DNA from: Rhodophyticola sp. CCM32
Lineage (GTDB): Bacteria; Pseudomonadota; Alphaproteobacteria; Rhodobacterales; Rhodobacteraceae
Length of the DNA stretch: 64,000 nt
Assembly (NCBI RefSeq): GCF_004751985.1
Contig: NZ_CP038492.1
Coordinates: forward strand, 1,736,001-1,800,000
Direction of reading: 5' to 3'
Shown: one piece after another, positions 52,709-62,102 of the stretch
Layout of the letters: every line of letters starts with the position of its first letter
Position numbering within the stretch: the stretch's first letter is position 1
Translations under genes and position numbers: made by a program
The notes under the pieces: model-generated
What the model was told of the DNA's origin: nothing
Databases searched by the model: none
The model's input: the letters and a program-made list of their open reading frames with translations, nothing else

Positions 52709-53740
52709 ATGACACATCTATTCAAGGCGCTGACCGCCTCTGGCATGGCCCTGCTGGCCGCCGGGGCCGCTGGCGCCGAAGACCGGCCGGTTGCGATGAT
52801 CGTCGCCCAGGGCGGTCTGGGCGACGGGTCGTGGAACGACACCGCCTTTGCCGGGTTCGAGGCGGGCCTGGCCAGCACCGGGCTGGAGGGCCGCCCGATT
52901 GAATCCGCCGATGTGGTGGCCCAGGGAGAAGAGATCATGCGACGCGCCGCCGATGTCGGGTTCGGTCTGGTGATCAGCCTGGAATGGATTCATGGCGAGC
53001 CGATGGAGATGCTGGCCCGCGATTACGCCGAGACCGACTGGGTGATCATGAACCAGACCCGCGCGGGCGACAACATCGCCTCGGTTGTCTTTGCGGAACA
53101 TGAAGGTTCGTTCCTGGCGGGCGCGCTGGCCGCGCAGGTAACGGTGGACAGCTCGATCGAGGGGATCAACGAGGCCCCGGTTCTGGGGGTGATCGGCGGG
53201 TTTCAGGCCCCGGGCATCGACAAGTTCATTGTCGGCTTCATTCAGGGGGCCGAGGCCGTGAACCCGGATATTGACGTGATCGTGGCCTATGCGGACAGCT
53301 TTGGCGACCCGGCGCGCGGCGCGCAGATGGCCAATGCGATGTTCGATCAGGGGGCCGATATCGTCTATCAGGTGGCCGGCGGCACCGGCATCGGCATCAT
53401 CGAGGCGGCGGCCACGCGCGGCCATTATGCCATCGGCGTGGATACCGATCAGGATGGTCTGGCCCCGGGCCATGTTCTGACCTCGATGATCAAACGGGTC
53501 GATGTTGCCGTTGACGGGATCATCACGGCCTATGCCGGGGGCAGTTTCCCCGGCGGTGAGGTGATCAGTTTCGGTCTGGCCGAAAACGGCGTTGCCCTGT
53601 CTGACATGACCCATACGCGGGACCGTATTCCCGCCGCCTATCTTGAGCGTGTCGACGGTATGCGCAGCGATATCATAGCCGGGGAAATCGAGGTTTGGGA
53701 CGTCTCCACAATGGGCTACCCGGATTTCTTCACCAATTAG
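52709..53740 (+). CDS. BMP-family ABC transporter substrate-binding protein
   Basis: Basic-membrane-protein (PnrA/Med-type) binding protein, 343 aa, Sec signal (cleavage near GAAGA-E). Blocks: AQGGLGDGSWNDTAFAGFEA, VVFAEHEGSFLAGALAAQ, GVIGGFQAPGIDKFIVGFIQ, DIVYQVAGGTGIGIIEAA and YAIGVDTDQDGLAPGHVLTS. These bind nucleosides or related compounds in the systems studied. AGGAG precedes the ATG. The ATPase gene follows after 86 nt. Confidence 0.92.
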   Translation: MTHLFKALTASGMALLAAGAAGAEDRPVAMIVAQGGLGDGSWNDTAFAGFEAGLASTGLEGRPIESADVVAQGEEIMRRAADVGFGLVISLEWIHGEPMEMLARDYAETDWVIMNQTRAGDNIASVVFAEHEGSFLAGALAAQVTVDSSIEGINEAPVLGVIGGFQAPGIDKFIVGFIQGAEAVNPDIDVIVAYADSFGDPARGAQMANAMFDQGADIVYQVAGGTGIGIIEAAATRGHYAIGVDTDQDGLAPGHVLTSMIKRVDVAVDGIITAYAGGSFPGGEVISFGLAENGVALSDMTHTRDRIPAAYLERVDGMRSDIIAGEIEVWDVSTMGYPDFFTN

Positions 53741-53826
53741 GGCCATCGGCGCTTATCCGGGGCGCGGGTGTGGCCAGCACCACATATGCCCGCAAAGACG
53801 CGCGTCCCGACATTTCATGAAAGGCC

Positions 53827-55383
53827 ATGCCGGTTATGGCGATGCGACCAGCCATCTCTGTCGCGCTTGGGGCAGAGAACCTTCATAAATCCTACGGCCC
53901 GGTTCAGGCCAATCGTGGTATTTCACTGGCACTGGCCCCGGGTGAAATTCATGCCATCGTCGGCGAGAACGGCGCGGGGAAATCCACCCTGATGCGCATG
54001 CTGCAGGGGGTTGAGCCGCCGGATCGGGGCCATGTCATAATTGACGATGCCCCGGTCTGCCTGCGCGGCCCGCGCGATGCGCTGGCGCGCGGCATCGGCA
54101 TGGTGCATCAGGAATTCATGATGGCGCCCGATCTGACGCTGCTGGAAAATCTGGTGCTGGGGGATGAACCCGTGACCCGGCCCCGGGGGCCCTTCTCCCG
54201 CATAGACTGGCGCGCGGCAGAGACCCGGGGGCAGGAGCTGGCAACACGGATCGGCGCCCGGATCGACTGGCAGCGCCGCACCTCAGGCGTGCCGGTTCAC
54301 ATTCTGCAATGTGTCGAGATCATCCGGCTTCTGCGCCGCGACTGCACCGTGTTGATCCTGGATGAACCCACCGCTGTTCTGGCCCCGCCCCAGGTTGAGG
54401 ACCTGTTTGCCCTGTTGCGCAACCTGCGCGAGACCGGCGCCACGATCCTGTTCATCAGCCACAAGATCAACGAGGTGATGGCACTGGCCGATCAGGTGAC
54501 CGTCATCCGGCAGGGGGAAACGGTTTTCCAGAGACCCGTAGCCCGGACCAGCGCCGGGGAGATCGCCACCCATATCATGCGCGATACCGGCGATGCCCTC
54601 CCCGCAAAAGCTCGGCCAAAGCCCCCTGAAACCGAAATGGTGCTGGAAACACGCGGCCTGTCTGCCCCGTCACTGGAAAAATCCCAGGCCCTGCAGGATA
54701 TCTCGCTGACGCTCCATGCCGGTGAAATCCTCGGGCTGGCGGGCATAGCGGGCAATGGGCAGGTGGAACTGGTCGAATGCATTGCCGGGTTACGGGGCAG
54801 TCACGCGGGCAGCATTGTCTTCAAAGGCCATGATATCAGCCATGACACCCCCCTTGCGCGGCGCCAGCAGGGCCTGGCCTATATCAGTGCTGATCGGAAG
54901 AATGAGGGGCTGACGCCTGGGGCCAGTATCGAAACCAATGTGATCGCAGGCAGCCATCGCAGCCCCCCCATCGCGAAGGCCGGTTTTCTCAACCGCGCGG
55001 CCATGCGCCGGGTGGCCAGGGATCGGCTGGCCGCGCTGGCCGTCACCTATGACCGCCTGCGCGATACTGCCGACAGCCTGTCAGGCGGCAATCAGCAAAA
55101 ACTGGTCTTCGCCCGCGAAAGTGCCGGGCAGCCCGCCCTGCTGATCGCCTCGCAACCCACAAGGGGCGTCGATCTGAACGGGATTGCCGCGATCCACAAT
55201 GTGATCCGCGATTTTCGCGAAGCCGGCGGCGCGGTGCTGCTGGCCTCCGAGGAACTGGACGAGTTGCAGGCTTTGTCAGACCGGATCATCGTTCTGGCCG
55301 ATGGCGCCGTGGCCGGATGCGTAAGCGACCCGCAGACCGGGCGGGCCGAGATCGGCCGGATGATGGTGGGGGCCGCCGGATGA
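53827..55383 (+). CDS. ABC transporter ATP-binding protein, nucleoside/sugar type (two NBDs)
   Basis: A 518-aa fused double ATPase of the YufO/RbsA type. The first half has Walker A GENGAGKST and Walker B VLILDEPTAVLAPPQ, but its signature region (SGVPVHILQCVEI) is degenerate; the second half has a weak Walker A (GIAGNGQVEL) and a good signature LSGGNQQKL. This split is usual in the family. Its last 4 nt overlap the permease ATG. Powers import by the two permeases that follow. Confidence 0.92.
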   Translation: MPVMAMRPAISVALGAENLHKSYGPVQANRGISLALAPGEIHAIVGENGAGKSTLMRMLQGVEPPDRGHVIIDDAPVCLRGPRDALARGIGMVHQEFMMAPDLTLLENLVLGDEPVTRPRGPFSRIDWRAAETRGQELATRIGARIDWQRRTSGVPVHILQCVEIIRLLRRDCTVLILDEPTAVLAPPQVEDLFALLRNLRETGATILFISHKINEVMALADQVTVIRQGETVFQRPVARTSAGEIATHIMRDTGDALPAKARPKPPETEMVLETRGLSAPSLEKSQALQDISLTLHAGEILGLAGIAGNGQVELVECIAGLRGSHAGSIVFKGHDISHDTPLARRQQGLAYISADRKNEGLTPGASIETNVIAGSHRSPPIAKAGFLNRAAMRRVARDRLAALAVTYDRLRDTADSLSGGNQQKLVFARESAGQPALLIASQPTRGVDLNGIAAIHNVIRDFREAGGAVLLASEELDELQALSDRIIVLADGAVAGCVSDPQTGRAEIGRMMVGAAG

Positions 55384-56438
55384 AAGGGGCCGCCCTGCAA
55401 AACAGTATCGGGCTGGCCCTGCCGCTTGCGGTCTCTTTCGTGATCAGCGGTCTTGTCCTGCTGGGGATCGGCGAAAACCCGTTTGCGGTTTTTTCGCTGA
55501 TGGCGGGTGAGGCGTTTGGCAATGCCCTGCGGCTCGCGGCCACCCTGTCGGCAGCCACGCCCCTGCTGTTCACCGCCACCGCCACGGCGATCTGCTTTCG
55601 ATCGGGCGTGTTCAATGTGGGGGTGGAGGGTGCGTTTCTGGTGGGGGGTCTGGGCGCGGTGTTTCTGGGGTTTACCCTGCCCGCCTCTCTGGGCCTTGCG
55701 CTGGTGCCGATCTGCCTGGCTTTCGCGGCCCTGTTGGGGGCGATCTGGCTGTATCTGCCCGGGGCTCTGCTGGCCAGATATGAGGTGGATGAGGTCGTCT
55801 CGACCCTGATGCTGAACTTCATTGCCGCCGCGATCACCGGCTATCTGGTGAATGGGCCGCTGCTGTCGCCGGTTTCGGGGAATAATGTCACGCCCCTGAT
55901 CCATGAGGCCGCGTTCCTGCCCCGCCTGATGCCACCCTCCACGCTCCATGCGGGGTTTCTGATCGGGCTGATCTGCGTTGCGGCCTATGGGCTCTGGTGC
56001 GTCCGCACCCCGTCGGGGTTTGAGGGGGCGCTGGTCGGGCTGAACAAACGGTTTTCCCGCGCGGTCGGCATCTCGGTGCCGCGCATGATCATTCTGGTCA
56101 TGGTGCTGTCAGGCATTCTGGCGGGCCTTGGCGGGGCCGTGCACGGGCTGGGCCAGATGCACCGGTTCAGTGACGGGTTTTCGCCCGGTTACGGGTTCAC
56201 CGGCATGGCTGTGGCATTATTGGGCCGGAACACACCGGTCGGGATTGCCCTGGGTGCGGTGCTGTTCGGCGCGCTGGCCTCGGCCGGGACAACGATTCAG
56301 CTTTTCTCGGACATACCGCTGGATCTGGTGAACATCATTCAGGGCACGGTGATGATCTTCGCGGTGGTTGAGATCGGCCATATTCTGCACCGCCGGAAGA
56401 CAGGCGGCAAAACGGGGGGCGGTCAATATGCTGATTGA
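55380..56438 (+). CDS. ABC transporter permease, YufP/BMP-associated
   Basis: Permease of 352 aa, about nine to ten hydrophobic segments. Family blocks: SGVFNVGVEGAFLVGGLGAV, VDEVVSTLMLNFIAAAITGY and GYGFTGMAVALLGRNTPVGI. Start at ATG 55380 in an ATGA overlap with the ATPase; a longer frame upstream overlaps that gene. The next permease begins 11 nt inside its 3' end. Confidence 0.9.
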   Translation: MKGAALQNSIGLALPLAVSFVISGLVLLGIGENPFAVFSLMAGEAFGNALRLAATLSAATPLLFTATATAICFRSGVFNVGVEGAFLVGGLGAVFLGFTLPASLGLALVPICLAFAALLGAIWLYLPGALLARYEVDEVVSTLMLNFIAAAITGYLVNGPLLSPVSGNNVTPLIHEAAFLPRLMPPSTLHAGFLIGLICVAAYGLWCVRTPSGFEGALVGLNKRFSRAVGISVPRMIILVMVLSGILAGLGGAVHGLGQMHRFSDGFSPGYGFTGMAVALLGRNTPVGIALGAVLFGALASAGTTIQLFSDIPLDLVNIIQGTVMIFAVVEIGHILHRRKTGGKTGGGQYAD

Positions 56439-57321
56439 ACAGATCCTCGTATCCACCCTTGTCCTGACCACGCCGATCCTGCTGGCCGCCATGGGCGGTC
56501 TGGTGAACCGGCAGGCGGGGATCGTGAATATCGGGCTTGAGGCGAAGATGCTGGCAGGCGCCTTTGTGGCGGTGATCGTGTCATCGGCAACGCAAAGCTG
56601 GCTGCTGGCCTGTCTGGCCGCAGCGCTGACCGGGGCCGGTATCGGCTGGGTGTTTTCGCTGACCATCACCCGCGCGCGCGCCAATATGATCGTGGCGGGG
56701 CTGGGGCTGAACGTGCTGGTGGCCGGTGCCATCGGGTTTATCCTGGCCTGGGTGTTTTCCTCTTCAGGTACGCTCAGGCAACCCGATGTGGTGCTGCTGC
56801 CCCATATCCTGCCGCAGGCCATCGACAGGCTGCCGGTGATCGGTCCGGCCCTGGCCGATCTTGACCCGCTGACCCTTCTGTCCTGGGCCACGGTTCTGGC
56901 CCTGCCCTTCCTTCTGGCCAATACCAGGGCCGGTCTCTGGATCAGGGCGACCGGCAATGCCCCGCAGGTCATCCGCGCCCTGGGGCTTGATGGCCCGACG
57001 ATACAGGATGCCTCCACCGCTTTTGCCGGGGCCTTTGCCGGGCTGGCAGGCGCGCATCTGGCGCTGGCCTCGCTTGGCCTTTTCAACGAGGGGCTGACCG
57101 CCGGGCGCGGCTTCATCGCGTTGGCCGCCTTTTATTTCGGGCGGGACAGACCATTTCAGACCGCCATGGCCTGTCTGCTGTTCGGCTTTCTCGATGCCAG
57201 CCAGATTCGCCTGCAAACCACGGGCTTTCCGCCGAAACTGATCGGCATGATCCCTTATCTGATGGTCCTTCTGGCCCTGATCTTCACCAGCATCCGCGCA
57301 AAACGAAAGACGATGATATGA
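56428..57321 (+). CDS. ABC transporter permease, YufQ/BMP-associated
   Basis: Permease of 297 aa; ATG 56428 preceded by GGGGGGCGG. GGLVNRQAGIVNIGLEAKML and LTAGRGFIALAAFYFGRDRP are the conserved blocks of this subunit. Pairs with the 55380-56438 product. The stop overlaps the hydrolase ATG by 4 nt. Confidence 0.9.
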   Translation: MLIEQILVSTLVLTTPILLAAMGGLVNRQAGIVNIGLEAKMLAGAFVAVIVSSATQSWLLACLAAALTGAGIGWVFSLTITRARANMIVAGLGLNVLVAGAIGFILAWVFSSSGTLRQPDVVLLPHILPQAIDRLPVIGPALADLDPLTLLSWATVLALPFLLANTRAGLWIRATGNAPQVIRALGLDGPTIQDASTAFAGAFAGLAGAHLALASLGLFNEGLTAGRGFIALAAFYFGRDRPFQTAMACLLFGFLDASQIRLQTTGFPPKLIGMIPYLMVLLALIFTSIRAKRKTMI

Positions 57322-57872
57322 ACACGGCCCTGATCGTCATTGATATGCAGAACGGGTTTCTGCATCCATCCGGCGAAAACACCTATCCCGCAGCCGCCGA
57401 TATCATCGGCAATGTGCAGGCCCTGATCGCACAGGCCGATGCCACGGGTGCGGTGATCGTGCATGTGGCCGACAGGCACCGTGAGGGGTTCGAGGATTTC
57501 GAGCAGATCCACCTGCCGGTGCATTCCTTAAGCGGCAGCTTCAATGCCGCTTATTACGACGGCTTCGGCCCCCGGGGCCGCAAGCGCGAGGTCGAGATCG
57601 TCAAGCGCCGTTACAGCGCGTTTTTCGGCACCGATCTGACCCTGTTTCTGCGCGAACAGGCAGTGCGCAGGCTGATCCTCTGCGGTGTGAAAACCAATGT
57701 CTGTATCCGCGCAACGGCACAGGACGGGTTTGCAAACGGGTTCGAGGTTCATGTGGTCCGCGACGCGGTGAACACCAACCGCCCCCATCTGGGAGAGGCG
57801 GCGCTGGAAGATATCGCCCGCTATCTGGGCCATGTGATCGGCCAGTCCGACGCGCTGGAGATGCTTCGATGA
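57318..57872 (+). CDS. Cysteine hydrolase, isochorismatase family
   Basis: Isochorismatase-like hydrolase, 184 aa. Catalytic triad visible: Asp9 (LIVIDMQNGF), Lys96 (EIVKRRYSAF) and Cys129 (CGVKTNVCIRATAQDGF). It lacks the metal-binding DxH set of nicotinamidases, so a ureidoacrylate- or N-carbamoyl-type amide is more likely than nicotinamide. Coupled to the permease upstream and the kinase downstream (4-nt overlaps), so it acts on the imported compound or its base. Confidence 0.88.
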   Translation: MNTALIVIDMQNGFLHPSGENTYPAAADIIGNVQALIAQADATGAVIVHVADRHREGFEDFEQIHLPVHSLSGSFNAAYYDGFGPRGRKREVEIVKRRYSAFFGTDLTLFLREQAVRRLILCGVKTNVCIRATAQDGFANGFEVHVVRDAVNTNRPHLGEAALEDIARYLGHVIGQSDALEMLR

Positions 57873-58705
57873 CCCATCTTGTCGTCACCGGATATGCCAG
57901 CCTGGATTACGTTCTGCAATTGAAGGGCCAGATTGCGGGCGACCGGACAACGCTGTGCAAGCGCACGCCATATGCCTGGCCGCGCGCGGGCGGCTGCCCG
58001 ACCTATATTGCGACACAGGCAACCCTTATGGGGGCAAGGGTCACGCCGGTCATGTGGCTTGGCAATGATGCGGCGGGGAGCAGCCTGCTAAACTGCCTGA
58101 CAGATTCGGGCATCGACACCGATGGCGTATCGACCATAGCCGGGGCGAAATCCCCCTCTGCGGTGATGGCCTATCAGGCGGATGGCAGTTGTGCCTGTCT
58201 CTATGATCCCGGCCCCGCCGGGGCCGAGCAGTTGACCGACCCGCAGCGCCGGGCAATCTCTCTGGCCAGCCATCTTTGCATCACCGTCGGCCCGCCGCAT
58301 CTGCTGGAGGAAATTCTGGCCCTGCGCCCGGCCGGAGCCCGGCTATACTGGGCCGTCAAGAATGACCCGGCCTGTTTCACCCCCAGGATCATCGCCCGGC
58401 TGCAAGACAGTGCCGATGTGATTTTCTGCAGCAAGGCCGAACGGTCGATGATCACCGGAACCGGGGCGACCATCCTTCAGACCCTGGGGCCGGGAGGTGT
58501 GACGATTGAACAGGACGGCACCACCCAGACCCTGCCCGTCACCCCGGTGGCCATCCGGGACAATACCGGCGCGGGCGATTGTTTCGCAGGCGGGTATATC
58601 GCCGCCGAGATGACCGGCATCACCGACGCCACATATGCAGCCGGTCAGGGCATTGCCGCCGTGAGCCACATGTTGACCAAAAGACGAAGGGAAACCAACT
58701 CGTGA
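57869..58705 (+). CDS. PfkB-family carbohydrate kinase
   Basis: Ribokinase-fold sugar or nucleoside kinase, 278 aa. The C-terminal signature DNTGAGDCFAGGYIAAEM contains the catalytic Asp in GAGD; the N-terminal ARAGGCPTYIATQATLMGAR is the sugar-contact glycine block. The protein is slightly shorter than ribokinase. Likely phosphorylates the ribose or nucleoside freed in this pathway. Its stop overlaps the next GTG start (GTGA). Confidence 0.88.
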   Translation: MTHLVVTGYASLDYVLQLKGQIAGDRTTLCKRTPYAWPRAGGCPTYIATQATLMGARVTPVMWLGNDAAGSSLLNCLTDSGIDTDGVSTIAGAKSPSAVMAYQADGSCACLYDPGPAGAEQLTDPQRRAISLASHLCITVGPPHLLEEILALRPAGARLYWAVKNDPACFTPRIIARLQDSADVIFCSKAERSMITGTGATILQTLGPGGVTIEQDGTTQTLPVTPVAIRDNTGAGDCFAGGYIAAEMTGITDATYAAGQGIAAVSHMLTKRRRETNS

Positions 58706-59439
58706 AAACCGCCTGGTACCTTGGACATAGCGCCGACAAGATCGGGAACAGTGCGATTCTGGTCGGCGATCCGGCCCGTGTTTCCCGTATTGCTGACTTG
58801 CTGGAGGCCCCCGATTTCCTGCCGGAAACGCGCGGGCTGAAAACCGTGACGGGCAATTATAACGGGCAACGGGTCACCATCGCCGCCTTCGGCATGGGGG
58901 CCCCGATCGCCACGATTGTTCTGCATGAACTGGCCTATCTGGGGATCAAAACCTTTCTGCGGATCGGCACCGCCATGTATTTCCCCCCCGCCCTGCCCGG
59001 TGATTTCGTGATCAGCGCCTCGGCCCTGTCCTTTGAAGGGACATCGGCGGCCTATACCATATCCGACGCCCCCCCGGTCGCGGATCCGGCGCTTGTGCAA
59101 ACCCTTGTGGCCTCGGCCGCCAAACGGGGGGCGGCCCCGAAAACCGGCATCTTCGCCACCTTTGATGCCTTCTACCGCGATATGTTCGGGATTGATGCGG
59201 CAGGCCATAAACGCGCCGGCGAAACCCGGGCAATGCTGCGCGATGGCGGGGTTCTGGCCGCCGATATGGAAACCTCGGCACTTCTGACCGCGGCAGAAGC
59301 GCTGGATGTGTCCTGCGCCTCATTCTGTCTGGGTACCGTCAATGGGATCAACCAGAAGAAACTGATGCCTGAGCTTTTGGCCCAGGGCGAAATGCAGATG
59401 TTCCGCATCGCCCTTGATGCGATGACCGCGAAAGGGTGA
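58702..59439 (+). CDS. Nucleoside phosphorylase family protein
   Basis: PNP/UDP-phosphorylase-type enzyme, 245 aa from GTG 58702 in a GTGA overlap with the kinase. GHSADKIGNSAILVGDPARV is the phosphate-site start, FGMGAPIATIVLHELAYLGI the MGxP block, IKTFLRIGTAMYF the central strand and LAADMETSALLTAAEALDV the ribose/base site, with the Met-Glu that binds ribose. Cleaves a nucleoside with phosphate. Which base is bound cannot be told. Confidence 0.88.
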   Translation: MKTAWYLGHSADKIGNSAILVGDPARVSRIADLLEAPDFLPETRGLKTVTGNYNGQRVTIAAFGMGAPIATIVLHELAYLGIKTFLRIGTAMYFPPALPGDFVISASALSFEGTSAAYTISDAPPVADPALVQTLVASAAKRGAAPKTGIFATFDAFYRDMFGIDAAGHKRAGETRAMLRDGGVLAADMETSALLTAAEALDVSCASFCLGTVNGINQKKLMPELLAQGEMQMFRIALDAMTAKG

Positions 59440-59501
59440 GAGGGTAATCGACATGAGATCGAGGGGGTCGAACTGCCAGAACCACCTTACCCTTCAGGGT
59501 A

Positions 59502-59570
59502 TTAAAGCACTTCTCGAAACACCTTAAATATCTTGCATCACAAAAACTCCGAGAAAGCAGTCACTTGGCA
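59502..59570. repeat. Possible degenerate relative of the 104-bp element
   Basis: TTAAAGCAC, CCTTAAA and GCATCACAAA occur in the same order as in the family 1 element (TTAAAGCAC, CCTTAAAC, GCGCATCACAAA), but the second half does not align. It lies in the 245-nt gap between the phosphorylase and CaiB genes, which holds nothing else I can name. Confidence 0.3.
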
Positions 59571-59684
59571 GGGCGTGTTCACCGGACTGGCTTGTGGGGC
59601 AACGGTCTCAAAAGCAACCATGACATCCCAAGACCCCCTTGGCTTTCAGGAATGACCTTTCGCACAGAACAAGATTTGATCAAT

Positions 59685-60890
59685 CTACGAAGCACCCTGT
59701 TCTGCCGCACCGGTTTTGATTGCTGCGTCAATGTCCGCATCGGTGATCCCGAACTCCTTGAGCACTTCGCTTGTGTGCTGACCGACGAGCGGTGCCGGGC
59801 GTTGGATTTCGGCGGGCGTGTCGCTGAAGCCGACGGCGGGACCGACGACCCTGACGGTGCCCGCGCGCGGGTGCTCGTAGCTTTGCATGAGCCCGAGATG
59901 CGCGACCTGCGGGTCGGCGGCGGCCTCGAGATGGGTTTTCACCTCGCCGCACCAGATATCGGCCTCAAGCAGCGCCGCGATCAGGTCTTCTGTGTTCCAT
60001 TTGCCGGTCTCCGCGGCCAGCGCGCGCCACACCGCGTCACGCTCGGCAAACAGCGTTTCAGGGTCGTCAAAGCGCAGCAGATCGTTATTGCCGAGCACGC
60101 CGACAAGCGTCTTGTAGGGGCTCATCGCGATGGTGACCCACCCGTCGCTGGTCGGGTAGGTGCCAAAGGGCGCGTCCATACCCGGGTGGCCGATGCCGGA
60201 ATTGGGGCGCTGGAAGTCCTCGTTGAAGTTCATCGCCATGACCATTTCCTGGTTCTGGTGGGCGAGCATCCCGGCGAGCAGGTTGACCTTGACCTCCTGC
60301 CCCTTGCCGGAGCGTTCGCGCCACAAGAGCGCGGTCAGGATGCCGTAAACCATGTTCATCGCGCCGACCTGGTCGGAGAAGCCCGCCCCCACTGGGGTGG
60401 GCGGATTGTCTGACTGGCCTGTTGCACTCATGATGCCGGTCAGGCCCTGCACCAGCATGTCCTGTCCGGGGCGGTTCACGTAAGGCCCGTCCTCACCATA
60501 GCCCGAGCCCGAGCAATAGACGATGCGCGGGTTCGTGGCCTTGAAGTCTTCATAGCCATAGCCCATCCGTGCCATCACGCCGGGGCGGAAATTCTGCACC
60601 ACCACGTCGGCCTGTTCGGCCATCTTCATGATCATCGCGCGGGCTTCGGGGGATTTGAGGTTCAGCGCCACGCTGCGCTTGTTGCGGTTCCACGCAAGGA
60701 AGTTCGGGCTTTCGCCGTCGCCGACCCATTTGTTGCGGAAGGTCAGTGAGCGGAACAGGTCGCCCGCTCCGGGGCGCTCAATCTTGATCACATTGGCGCC
60801 CATATCGGCCAGCTGCTGCGTGGCGAACGGCCCCTGCAGCAGATGCGAGAAATCCAGGATCGTGATGTGGGAAAGCGCTTTGTCAGTCAT
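59685..60890 (-). CDS. CaiB/BaiF family CoA-transferase
   Basis: Family III CoA-transferase, 401 aa, intact. N-terminal HITILDFSHLLQGPFATQQL and ADMGANVIKIERPGAGDLFR; GYGEDGPYVNRPGQDMLVQG contains the Asp that forms the acyl-CoA aspartyl anhydride (usually the D of PGQDML); C-terminal PAPLVGQHTSEVLKEFG. Transfers CoA between carboxylates. Last gene of a minus-strand operon with an enoyl-CoA hydratase and a TRAP importer, so it probably activates the imported acid. Confidence 0.92.
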   Translation of the reverse strand: MTDKALSHITILDFSHLLQGPFATQQLADMGANVIKIERPGAGDLFRSLTFRNKWVGDGESPNFLAWNRNKRSVALNLKSPEARAMIMKMAEQADVVVQNFRPGVMARMGYGYEDFKATNPRIVYCSGSGYGEDGPYVNRPGQDMLVQGLTGIMSATGQSDNPPTPVGAGFSDQVGAMNMVYGILTALLWRERSGKGQEVKVNLLAGMLAHQNQEMVMAMNFNEDFQRPNSGIGHPGMDAPFGTYPTSDGWVTIAMSPYKTLVGVLGNNDLLRFDDPETLFAERDAVWRALAAETGKWNTEDLIAALLEADIWCGEVKTHLEAAADPQVAHLGLMQSYEHPRAGTVRVVGPAVGFSDTPAEIQRPAPLVGQHTSEVLKEFGITDADIDAAIKTGAAEQGAS

Positions 60891-60893
60891 GGG

Positions 60894-62099
60894 TCAGTCT
60901 CGCTTGTCGTCTAGGTCCCCGCGCGCACTGGCGCGGGACTCGCGCCACAGGGCGCGGATGTCGGAAAAAGTTCTGGTTTCGTCTTCGCCGGTTTCGACCG
61001 CCAGACGTATCCGCGAAGCTGCGGCATTGGTAAAGGCCGGGAACCTGTCAAACCGCGGGCGCAGCAGGGCGTGCTCGGCTGTCTCCAGCGTGTCGGCATA
61101 GAAATTGCCCCAGGCCGCGTTCACGGCCGGGTCGGTCCAGGCGCTGCGCGCGGAGGGCTGGCCGCCAAACTCGGGGAAGAGCTGGCGCTGCGTGTCGCGC
61201 GATAGGAGCGCGGCCGTATGGGCACGCAGCTCGGCATCTGGCATGCAGCGGCGCGAGAAGGCGACCCCCGTCCCGCCCAGGACACCGCCCTTACCCCCCG
61301 GCGCGCGCGGCGTATCGGAAAACGCCACCGCATGGGGCGCATGGCCCGCCCGGGCATAGGTGACATAGGCGAAGACCAGCGGGATCAGCGCGATCTCGTC
61401 ACTGTGTCCCATCGCTTCGAGCAGGGCAATCGGGTTCATCTCGGCGGTGCCTTGCGGCGCCAAGCGGGCAAGGCGCTGCAGGCGTTCCAGCACGGGCAAA
61501 GCTACCGCATCAGGCAGCATCTCGTCCCCGGCCACGATCACCCCCTCGCTGGCTGCCATCGAGATCAGATTCAAAAACCCGTGCGGCCCGCCAAGCGACA
61601 GCGCCACGGGCAAGCTTTGCGCGATCTCGTCGATCTCGTCCCAAGAGGTTGGCGCGATGGCGATACGGTCGGGACGGCGCGCAGCGACCTGCGTGGCGAC
61701 ATCGAGGGGCAAGGCCCAGTGCAACCCGTCCCACTGGTAGGAGCGGAACGACGGCCCAACGCTCTCGGCCTCCCAGTCCGCCAATTGCTCGGCGCTGAAC
61801 ATCTCTTCCAGAGGGATCAGGCAATTCTCCGCCACCGCCTCGCCGATATGCGGATGGTCCAGCACGACCAAGTCATAGCGCGCGGTCAGATCGGTGATCT
61901 GCGCGCTCTCAAACCCTTCAAGAGGCTGCTTGTCCCAGGTGATCAAAGGCTCCGACCGACCCGCATTCACACGACGCGCAGCCTCCGCAAGCGCATCATA
62001 CCCACGAGGGTGATCCCACGTCAGGCCTTTGTATTTCGGCGGCTGGATCGGGATACGTTCGGCGCTGGCGCGAACCATCTGCAAGACATCGGAACTCAC
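60894..62099 (-). CDS. Solute-binding-protein-like protein without signal peptide
   Basis: A 401-aa protein with the fold blocks of family 1 (sugar-type) binding proteins: YDLVVLDHPHIGEAVAENCL, GLHWALPLDVATQVAARRP, and a GGTGVAFSRRC block late in the chain. It begins at GTG 62099 with SSDVLQMVRASAERIP, which is not a Sec or Tat leader, so it should be cytoplasmic. It lies 3 nt from both neighbours in the CaiB/hydratase operon. A sensor, chaperone or enzyme role is open; no function is claimed. Confidence 0.75.
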   Translation of the reverse strand: MSSDVLQMVRASAERIPIQPPKYKGLTWDHPRGYDALAEAARRVNAGRSEPLITWDKQPLEGFESAQITDLTARYDLVVLDHPHIGEAVAENCLIPLEEMFSAEQLADWEAESVGPSFRSYQWDGLHWALPLDVATQVAARRPDRIAIAPTSWDEIDEIAQSLPVALSLGGPHGFLNLISMAASEGVIVAGDEMLPDAVALPVLERLQRLARLAPQGTAEMNPIALLEAMGHSDEIALIPLVFAYVTYARAGHAPHAVAFSDTPRAPGGKGGVLGGTGVAFSRRCMPDAELRAHTAALLSRDTQRQLFPEFGGQPSARSAWTDPAVNAAWGNFYADTLETAEHALLRPRFDRFPAFTNAAASRIRLAVETGEDETRTFSDIRALWRESRASARGDLDDKRD

Positions 62100-62102
62100 C
62101 GC

